DNA of 64,000 bases from an uncultured Lachnospiraceae bacterium. GTDB lineage: Bacteria > Bacillota > Clostridia > Lachnospirales > Lachnospiraceae. Below the pieces are notes generated by a model. It was not told the DNA's origin. It did not search any database and was given only the letters and a program-made list of their open reading frames with translations. Shown here one piece after another: positions 58,059 through 64,000 of this stretch (positions are counted from its first letter, which is position 1; every line of letters starts with the position of its first letter). The position numbers and the translations under genes were made by a program. The DNA lies in NCBI GenBank assembly GCA_902788035.1, contig CADAIL010000003.1, positions 62,001-126,000 on the forward strand. The letters run 5' to 3'.

Positions 58059-59861
58059 CTATTTTATTTCAAATAGTATCGAGCCAAACGGCGCAAGCTC
58101 AATCTCTACTCCGGTCGAGGGATCCGCCCTGAGAAGAGCAGCCTCCGGCGGAAGCTCCTTCGTCTGACCGCCGAAGCGCTCCCAGTCCGTATTGAGGATT
58201 GGCATGAGAGCTCCCGACTTCTCGGGGTGCAGCCAGTAAGTTTGTTTCGTGTTCGAGAAGTTAAAGATAGCAATAACATTCTTCTTCTGCGTCTTATCGT
58301 AGCGCTCGATCCCGAACAGGTTCTTGCCATTGTCATTGATCGTGACCCACCTGAAGCCCTTCGGGTCGTAATCCATCTCGTAGAGAGCCGGATACTCGCA
58401 GTAGATCCTTCCGAGCTCGGCAAAATACTTCTGGAAAGAATCATGAATCGGGTACCGGAGAAGGAAGTAATCAGGCTCTTTGGTCTCATCCCACTCGCGG
58501 AACATCGCGATCTCGTTGCCCATGAAATTCAGCTTCTTTCCCGGATGCATCATCATATAGAGATACAGAGACCTGCACTGCGGGAACTTCATATCGTAGT
58601 CACCGAAGATCTTGTCGATGATCGTCTTCTTACCGTGGACGACCTCGTCATGGGAAAGCGGAAGCAAATGCCGCTCGTTGTAGAAATAAAACATTGAGAA
58701 GGTAAGCTTCTCCGGTACACTCTTCCTCTCATCCGACTGCTTCATAAAATAGTCAAGAGTGTCATTCATCCAGCCAAGGTCCCACTTGTAATCGAATCCG
58801 AGACCGCCCAACCAGGTCGGCTTCGTCCCGCCCGGATAGGATGTGGAATCCTCCGCAATCAGCATAGCTGTCGGATGAAGTCTGTGAAGGCCCTCATTCA
58901 GCTGCTTCAGAAAATCGACGGATGTCTCGTTCACACCGCGCTTCTCGTCTCCCATCCAGTAGATAACGCGGCTTATGGCATCCATGCGCAGACCGTCGAA
59001 ATGGTACTCGGCCAGCCAGTAATTGGCCGCGGACATCATGAAGCTCATGACTTCCCTTCGGGCATAGATAAAATTGCGTGTTCCCCACTCACTGTCAGAG
59101 ACGTCGCTTGCCGGGTACTCGTAGAGCTCGGTGCCGTCGTATTCTTTGAGGGCGTAGTAGTCATTTGCAAAATGCGCCGGGACAAAATCGACAATAGCGC
59201 CGATGCCCGCGTTGTGCAGCCTGTCGACCAGCTTTTTCAGCTGCGCTGCTGTGCCATAGCGGGATGTTGGCGCGAAAAATCCGGTCTGCTGATATCCCCA
59301 GCTTCCGTCAAACGGATGCTCGGCCAGCGGCATGAACTCAACGTGAGTGAAGTGATATTTTTTCAAATATGCGATCAGATCATCCGCGATCTCATCATAC
59401 TTGTACCAACCGTTCGGGTCGGCTTCATTTCGCTTCCAGGAACCCAGATGCATCTCGTAGATATTGAGAGGTTTATCGTAATTAAGGGTTCTCTCCTTCA
59501 TCCATTTCTCGTCAGAGAAATAATATTCGTCAAGATTCCTTATGATTGACGCGAAATTCGGCCGGAGCTCCATCCCGAAGCCGTACGGGTCGCAGTGCTC
59601 AATGCGGCCAAGCTTGCTGTAGACAGCATACTTATACATCTGCCCGACCTTAGCCTCCGGGATCGTGATCTCAAAAAAGCCTTTTCTCTGCTCGTCCGAC
59701 ATGAAAGTATCCTTCCAGCCATTGAACTCGCCGAGAACCGCGACTTTATCCGCATTCAGCGCAAATGTCCTGAAGGTCACTCCGCCGTCCTTCTCAGGGT
59801 GCGCACCGAGATACTTGTATACGTCGAATGCCTTACCGTCATAAAACTTCTGAAAATCCAT
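58059..59861 (-). CDS. glgB: 1,4-alpha-glucan branching enzyme (first copy)
   Basis: It makes alpha-1,6 branches in glycogen. The 600 residues have an N-terminal CBM48 region (FRTFALNADKVAVLGEFNGW), the GH13 barrel with the nucleophile Asp in DGLRMDAIS, the acid Glu in IAEDSTSYPGG, and LSHDEVVHGKK, and a C-terminal beta domain. It shares overall layout with the copy at 60249 but differs substantially (for example MDAISRVIYW against VDAVASMLYL). The start at 59861 follows GGGAGAG. No glgA, glgC or glgP gene is nearby. Confidence 0.94.
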   Translation of the reverse strand: MDFQKFYDGKAFDVYKYLGAHPEKDGGVTFRTFALNADKVAVLGEFNGWKDTFMSDEQRKGFFEITIPEAKVGQMYKYAVYSKLGRIEHCDPYGFGMELRPNFASIIRNLDEYYFSDEKWMKERTLNYDKPLNIYEMHLGSWKRNEADPNGWYKYDEIADDLIAYLKKYHFTHVEFMPLAEHPFDGSWGYQQTGFFAPTSRYGTAAQLKKLVDRLHNAGIGAIVDFVPAHFANDYYALKEYDGTELYEYPASDVSDSEWGTRNFIYARREVMSFMMSAANYWLAEYHFDGLRMDAISRVIYWMGDEKRGVNETSVDFLKQLNEGLHRLHPTAMLIAEDSTSYPGGTKPTWLGGLGFDYKWDLGWMNDTLDYFMKQSDERKSVPEKLTFSMFYFYNERHLLPLSHDEVVHGKKTIIDKIFGDYDMKFPQCRSLYLYMMMHPGKKLNFMGNEIAMFREWDETKEPDYFLLRYPIHDSFQKYFAELGRIYCEYPALYEMDYDPKGFRWVTINDNGKNLFGIERYDKTQKKNVIAIFNFSNTKQTYWLHPEKSGALMPILNTDWERFGGQTKELPPEAALLRADPSTGVEIELAPFGSILFEIK

Positions 59862-59980
59862 ATTTTTTCTCTCCCGCAACTGTCCTTCAGTGAAATTTCC
59901 TTTTACTACTTTATAGTAAATTAACGCATTTTGTCGATAGACACTTCCTCACTTTTGTATGTCTTTAACGCGCTGCAGGG

Positions 59981-60185
59981 TAACAGTTCAGACAGGCTGC
60001 TCTTACACCCCGGTTCCGGCAGCAAAGCATTCATCTTCGTGAGAAAAACATTGTCGGTCCGACTGAGAGATCGCGAAGGCGGCTTGACACCTGCGCAAGC
60101 TCGCAGGGAAGGACCGACGTTTTTCGATGAAGATGATGCTTGCGGCCGGATTCAGGAACTTTCATACAGCCTGTCTGAACTGTTA
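59981..60185. mobile_element. MITE-like hairpin element, copy 5 (most complete)
   Basis: Exact terminal inverted repeats TAACAGTTCAGACAGGCTG (59981-59999) and the complement (60167-60185). CTGCAG occurs just outside both ends (59973 and 60189). The core arms CCGGCAGCAAAGCATTCATC and GATGATGCTTGCGGCCGG pair, and an inner stem closes near GCGAAGGCGGCTTG. It lies between the two glgB genes, next to the terminator at 60196. Confidence 0.88.
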
Positions 60186-60195
60186 CGTCTGCAGA

Positions 60196-60228
60196 CAAAA
60201 AGGCTGCCGCAATCACTGCGGCAGCCTC
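60196..60228 (-). terminator. Terminator of the second glgB gene
   Basis: GGCTGCCGCA and TGCGGCAGCC pair around five bases; TTTTTGTC follows on the minus strand. Confidence 0.9.
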
Positions 60229-60248
60229 GTTGTGGTTATTCGTATGAT

Positions 60249-62231
60249 TTACTCTTCAGCCTTTTTTGCTGCTTTTTTCTTAGTCGTCTTCTTAGCCGCT
60301 TTCTTCGGCTTATCCTCGACATAGTCGAACTCGAAGACCGCGCATCCGTAAGCCGGAAGATCATAAGCAATTGAGTACGGTCTGTTGTCGCACTCGCCCT
60401 CGACCGCCTTGTAGGTCTTCTTGGAGATCGGAGCGGTCCCGCCGAACTTCGGATCCATGGAGTTCAGGATCAGCTTGTAGTTCGTCTTTACCGGAACACC
60501 GCAGCGATAATCCGGACGTGCAATCGGTGTCATATTGAGGACGAACAGAAGATTCTTCTTGCCGTCGGAAGACTTGCGCATGAAGCTGTAGATCGAGCGA
60601 TCCGCGTCATCGGCGTTAATCCATTCAAATCCGAGCGGATCGTAGTCTGTTCCGTGCAGGCACTGATACTTGCTGTACATCTTCCACAGAGTACGTACAT
60701 AGTCCTTCAGCTGAGCATTGAGCTCTGTGTCAAGAAGGAACCAGTCGAGCTCCCGGGCCTCACTCCACTCTCTCTGCTGACCGAATTCCTGGCCCATGAA
60801 GAGAAGCTTCTTGCCCGGGTGAGCTGCCATGTAGGTGTATGCAGCACGTAAATTGTGGAACTTGTCCTCGTAGATGCCCGGCATCTTGCTCCACATGGAG
60901 CATTTCAGGTGAACGACCTCATCGTGGGACAGAACGAGGACATAGTTCTCACTGTAAGCATAGGAAGTTGAGAAGGTCATCTTGTAGTGGTTGCCCTTGC
61001 GGAACAGCGGATCAAGCTTCATGTACTCAAGGAAGTCATTCATCCAGCCCATGTTCCACTTGAGGGAGAATCCGAGGCCGTCATCCTCGACCTTGCCTGT
61101 GACCTTCGGCCAGGCTGTGGATTCCTCAGCGATCATGACAGCGCCTTTATTTCTGCCCAGCAGGCAGGAATTCATATGCTTGAAGAACTCGATGGCTTCG
61201 AGGTTCTTGTTCTCGCCGTATTTATTTGCAACCCACTCACCGTCCTTCTTGCCGTAGTCAAGATACAGCATGGAAGCGACAGCATCGACACGCAGTCCGT
61301 CTACATGGAAGAACTCAACCCAATAGAGGGCATTGGCAAGCAGGAAATTCTTAACTTCCGGACGTCCGTAATTGAAGATCTTTGTGCCCCAATCCGGATG
61401 CTCGCCCTGGCGCGGATCCTTGTGCTCATAGAGCTCTGTGCCGTCGAAGCACGCAAGACCTGCCGCGTCCTTCGGGAAGTGTGCCGGCACCCAGTCGAGG
61501 ATGACGCCGATTCCCTTTTTATGGAAGTAATTGACCATATACTGGAAGTCATTCGGTGTGCCGTAGCGGGATGTCGGTGCATAATAGCCCGTTACCTGGT
61601 AACCCCAGGATCCGTCGAACGGATGCTCCGCAATACCCATAAGCTCGATGTGGGTGTATCCCATATCCTTGATGTAGTCGGCGGCTTTCTCTGCAAATTC
61701 GCGATAGTTGTAGAAACCGTCAACACCGCGTCCTGCTGATTCTGGATGCTTGCACCATGATCCGATGTGTACTTCATAGATGATCATCGGATCCTTCTGG
61801 ATGTCAAAGTCCTGACGCTTCTTCATCCATGTGCTGTCTGACCACTTAAGGCCTCTCATGTCTGCAATGACAGATGCAGTGCCGGGACGAAGTTCTGCCT
61901 GGTTGGCAAATGGATCAGCCTTATAAAGATGCTCGCCCTGATAGCCGATGATAAAATACTTATACATCTGACCTGCCACGGCGCCCGGGATAAAGCCCTG
62001 CCAGACACCGATATCATCCTTGTTCTCTATGATATTGGCCTCTGTATCCCAGTCGTTGAACTCACCGATTACGGAAACACGCTGAGCGTTCGGAGCCCAG
62101 ACCGCGAAATACGTGCCTTCGACTCCATCGATATTGATCGGATGCGCGCCGAGCTTCTTATACAGATCATAGTGCGTCGCATGTCCGAACAGATACTGGT
62201 CCAGCTCTGAAAACAGATATTCATTCTCCAT
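60249..62231 (-). CDS. glgB: 1,4-alpha-glucan branching enzyme (second copy)
   Basis: Glycogen branching. The 660 residues have CBM48 (YFAVWAPNAQRVSVIGEFNDW), the GH13 barrel with nucleophile Asp in GLRVDAVASM, acid Glu in IAEESTAWP, and LSHDEVVHLK, a C-terminal beta domain, and a Lys/Ala-rich tail (KKAAKKTTKKKAAKKAEE) not found in the other copy. AGAGGTAAA precedes the start at 62231. The tail resembles nucleic-acid-binding or envelope-binding extensions, but its role is unknown. Confidence 0.95.
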   Translation of the reverse strand: MENEYLFSELDQYLFGHATHYDLYKKLGAHPINIDGVEGTYFAVWAPNAQRVSVIGEFNDWDTEANIIENKDDIGVWQGFIPGAVAGQMYKYFIIGYQGEHLYKADPFANQAELRPGTASVIADMRGLKWSDSTWMKKRQDFDIQKDPMIIYEVHIGSWCKHPESAGRGVDGFYNYREFAEKAADYIKDMGYTHIELMGIAEHPFDGSWGYQVTGYYAPTSRYGTPNDFQYMVNYFHKKGIGVILDWVPAHFPKDAAGLACFDGTELYEHKDPRQGEHPDWGTKIFNYGRPEVKNFLLANALYWVEFFHVDGLRVDAVASMLYLDYGKKDGEWVANKYGENKNLEAIEFFKHMNSCLLGRNKGAVMIAEESTAWPKVTGKVEDDGLGFSLKWNMGWMNDFLEYMKLDPLFRKGNHYKMTFSTSYAYSENYVLVLSHDEVVHLKCSMWSKMPGIYEDKFHNLRAAYTYMAAHPGKKLLFMGQEFGQQREWSEARELDWFLLDTELNAQLKDYVRTLWKMYSKYQCLHGTDYDPLGFEWINADDADRSIYSFMRKSSDGKKNLLFVLNMTPIARPDYRCGVPVKTNYKLILNSMDPKFGGTAPISKKTYKAVEGECDNRPYSIAYDLPAYGCAVFEFDYVEDKPKKAAKKTTKKKAAKKAEE

Positions 62232-62323
62232 ACCATTTACCTCTTTTATCTGCATATGCATGCAGTTTGTGCTATGTGCATATTAACGAAAAGTATCGTT
62301 TTTTAGTGACAGTTATTGTATAT

Positions 62324-62352
62324 ATTATAATGCAATAAACCCTTTCTGTAAA
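62324..62352 (-). promoter_or_regulatory. Promoter of the second glgB gene
   Basis: On the minus strand TTTACA (62347-62352), 17 bases, TATAAT (62324-62329). The leader is about 85 nt. Confidence 0.75.
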
Positions 62353-62500
62353 TGAATGGCAGTCATTTTTTTACTGGTTTTGGCTGTTTTCGCCTTATTT
62401 CTACACTTTTTTACATATATACATTCGCAATCTTCAGTACGAGGACGATGCGCATGAGCGGTATTATTCATCTGTCACGATCCGACATGTCCTTCGATAT

Positions 62501-63292
62501 TCAGTGTATACCGAACAGCCGCCTGGCATTTGCAGCAGTGATCCGAATGACTTCCTCCTCAGATATCTCCTTAAGTTCGGCAATCGCACTCACCACATAC
62601 GGAAGATATAAAGATGAGTTCCTCTTTCCCCTGAAAGGCACCGGAGCGAGATACGGGCAATCGGTCTCGAGGATCAGGTATTCCATCGGTGTATCCGCCA
62701 CGACCTCCTTCAGCTTCTTCGCATTCTTGAAGGTGACTACGCCTCCGATTCCAAGATAAAAGCCAAGCGTTCTCGTATAAATTCGCGCCTGTTCCACCGC
62801 GTAGGAATAGCAGTGCATGACACCTTTTCTCTCCATATGCTCGCCGCTCGAGCCGGGTCCGTACATCTCCTGCACAATCTCCAGAGTGTCAGCCGCAGCT
62901 TCCCTGGAATGGATTACGATTGGCTTCCCGAATTCCTGAGCAAGGTAGATCTGCTTTCGAAAAGCATCCTTCTGAATCTCTTTGGCCTCTTTATTCCAGT
63001 AGTAGTCGAGACCGATTTCCCCGACCGCCAGGATCTTCGGGTTCTTCATATCCTCCCGCAGATCGGCCATCACCTCACCGGTCAGATCCCCGACCTCGTC
63101 CGGATGCAGGCCGACGGCGCCGTAGACGAAGTCATATTTTTCCGCGAGCGCCCGTACTCTCGGCAGACTTTCCGCGCTCGAACCGATGTCTATGACGCAA
63201 CCGATTCCATTTGCATGAAGTGATGCCAGCAGCTCCTCTCTGTCCTCGTCGAAGGCTTCGTCATCGTAGTGCACATGTGTATCAATAATCAT
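62501..63292 (-). CDS. tatD: TatD-family metal-dependent hydrolase (DNase)
   Basis: A cytoplasmic metal-dependent nuclease of the amidohydrolase superfamily. The 263 residues begin MIIDTHVHYDDEAFDEDREEL, with the HxH metal site. AVGEIGLDYYW, PIVIHSREAAADTL and ILETDCPYLAP supply the other ligands. GGGGAAAAAG precedes the start. It follows metG, a common arrangement. Confidence 0.95.
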   Translation of the reverse strand: MIIDTHVHYDDEAFDEDREELLASLHANGIGCVIDIGSSAESLPRVRALAEKYDFVYGAVGLHPDEVGDLTGEVMADLREDMKNPKILAVGEIGLDYYWNKEAKEIQKDAFRKQIYLAQEFGKPIVIHSREAAADTLEIVQEMYGPGSSGEHMERKGVMHCYSYAVEQARIYTRTLGFYLGIGGVVTFKNAKKLKEVVADTPMEYLILETDCPYLAPVPFRGKRNSSLYLPYVVSAIAELKEISEEEVIRITAANARRLFGIH

Positions 63293-63421
63293 CTTTTTCC
63301 CCTTTTTTAATCCAAACTTATCAAGAACGCCGCGGCAAGAATGTGTTAGTTTCGCACCACAAAAGACTTACTTTGTGCTGCCGCACGATCCTGTCACATC
63401 AGCCCCTCCAAAACGCGCAGA

Positions 63422-63453
63422 AGTCCGGATTCACAGACACATGAATCCGGACC
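63422..63453. terminator. Hairpin between metG and tatD
   Basis: GTCCGGATTCA and TGAATCCGGAC pair around eight bases, with no U-tract on the minus strand; probably a weak or partial terminator. Confidence 0.4.
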
Positions 63454-63540
63454 TCATTACTCATCTTCTTTATTCAACTGTGGCGGAAAAGATACGACGA
63501 AGCAGCTTCCAAAAGCTGTCCGCAGCATCCGGATCCCACA

Positions 63541-64000
63541 TCAGCCGATCTCAGATCCAGCCGGGAAGTCCTTCTTCTCCGGTGTCATGAGGGCAAGATT
63601 TCCGTCTGCGTCCTCAGCAACGAGGATCATTCCCTGGCTCTCAAGACCTGCCATCTTTCTCGGCGCGAGGTTCACGATGACCATGACCTTCTTTCCTACC
63701 ATGTCCTCAGCCTGGTACTTCGGGCGAAGACCGGAGATGATCTGAACAATCTCGTTCGGTCCGATCTTTACCTTGGAGCAGAGCAGCTTCTTGGACTTCT
63801 CAACATTCTTGCACTCAAGGATCTCACCGACGCGGAACTCGCACTTTGTAAAATCATCGAATGTGCAGGTCGGCTTATGCTCAACCGGAGCAGCCTCTTC
63901 CTTATCTTCCGGCTCTTCCTTAGCAGCCAGAGCCGCTCTCTGAGCAGCTTCGATTTTCTCCACTTCCACCATGATATCCTCAAGCTTCATGCGGGCGAAG
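63541..64000 (-). CDS. metG: Methionyl-tRNA synthetase, C-terminal part (cut by window edge)
   Basis: Only the 3' end is present. The frame stays open to position 64000, and the first visible residues are FARMKLEDIM. A Glu/Ala-rich linker is followed by the tRNA-binding (EMAP/Arc1p-like) domain: FDDFTKCEFRVGEILECKNVEKSKKLL and QIISGLRPKYQAEDMVGKKV. NLAPRKMAGLESQGMILVAED follows. This domain closes many bacterial MetRS proteins. An internal ATG at 63990 is not a likely start. Confidence 0.92.
   Translation of the reverse strand, partial: FARMKLEDIMVEVEKIEAAQRAALAAKEEPEDKEEAAPVEHKPTCTFDDFTKCEFRVGEILECKNVEKSKKLLCSKVKIGPNEIVQIISGLRPKYQAEDMVGKKVMVIVNLAPRKMAGLESQGMILVAEDADGNLALMTPEKKDFPAGSEIG

Overview
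The window looks like chromosomal DNA of an anaerobic, saccharolytic Firmicute, probably Lachnospiraceae-like. The evidence is an Rnf complex, a V/A-type ATPase, cellobiose phosphorylase, a DUF5685/J-domain gene pair, Gram-positive lipoproteins and strong AGGAGG ribosome binding sites. Base composition is moderately GC-rich. The family assignment is inference; there is no rRNA or other taxonomic marker here. About 80% of the genes lie on the minus strand, which fits one replichore copied from right to left.

Layout: 1-4.5 kb carries folC (cut by the edge), a Nudix hydrolase, a double-domain PPK2 and pyrC. 4.8-12.6 kb is a beta-glucoside locus: a LacI-type regulator, a CUT1 ABC importer and a divergent cellobiose phosphorylase, with operator-like palindromes between them. 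12.9-18.0 kb is rnfC-(rnfD/rnfG fusion)-rnfE-rnfA-rnfB. 18.2-19.6 kb is a tatB-tatA-tatC operon. 20-24.9 kb holds deoC, a probable helicase-derived orphan, an isolated tadV-tadZ pair and small unknown genes. 25-29 kb has an alanine-type symporter with an attenuator-like leader, a J-domain/DUF5685 pair and a zinc-ribbon membrane protein. 29.2-31.9 kb has trmB (apparently leaderless), thioredoxin, an AAA ATPase behind an array of TTATAAA repeats, and tRNA-Lys. 32-36 kb is galK-galT-galE, followed by a DnaA-box cluster. 36.7-39 kb has a TM2 protein and trxB.

39-48 kb is a nine-gene V/A-ATPase operon (H-C-I-K-F-E-A-B-D). 48-54 kb has a PrsA-like foldase, mfd and pth. 54-57.4 kb is a P-type ATPase with a long acidic N-terminus. 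57.5-58.05 kb is a seven-copy 74-bp hairpin array. 58-62.2 kb has two tandem glgB genes. The window ends with tatD and the 3' part of metG.

Functionally, cellobiose import and phosphorolysis, the Leloir pathway and glycogen branching handle sugars. Rnf and the V/A-ATPase couple redox energy, an ion gradient and ATP.

The least expected content is non-coding. Five copies of a roughly 130-220 bp inverted-repeat element (MITE-like) sit between co-directional minus-strand genes. One of them has its outer arm amplified into ten exact-length 39-bp units, and another lies inside the ATPase operon. There is also a second family of two-hairpin repeats and the 74-bp hairpin array. No CRISPR, prophage or complete insertion sequence was seen.
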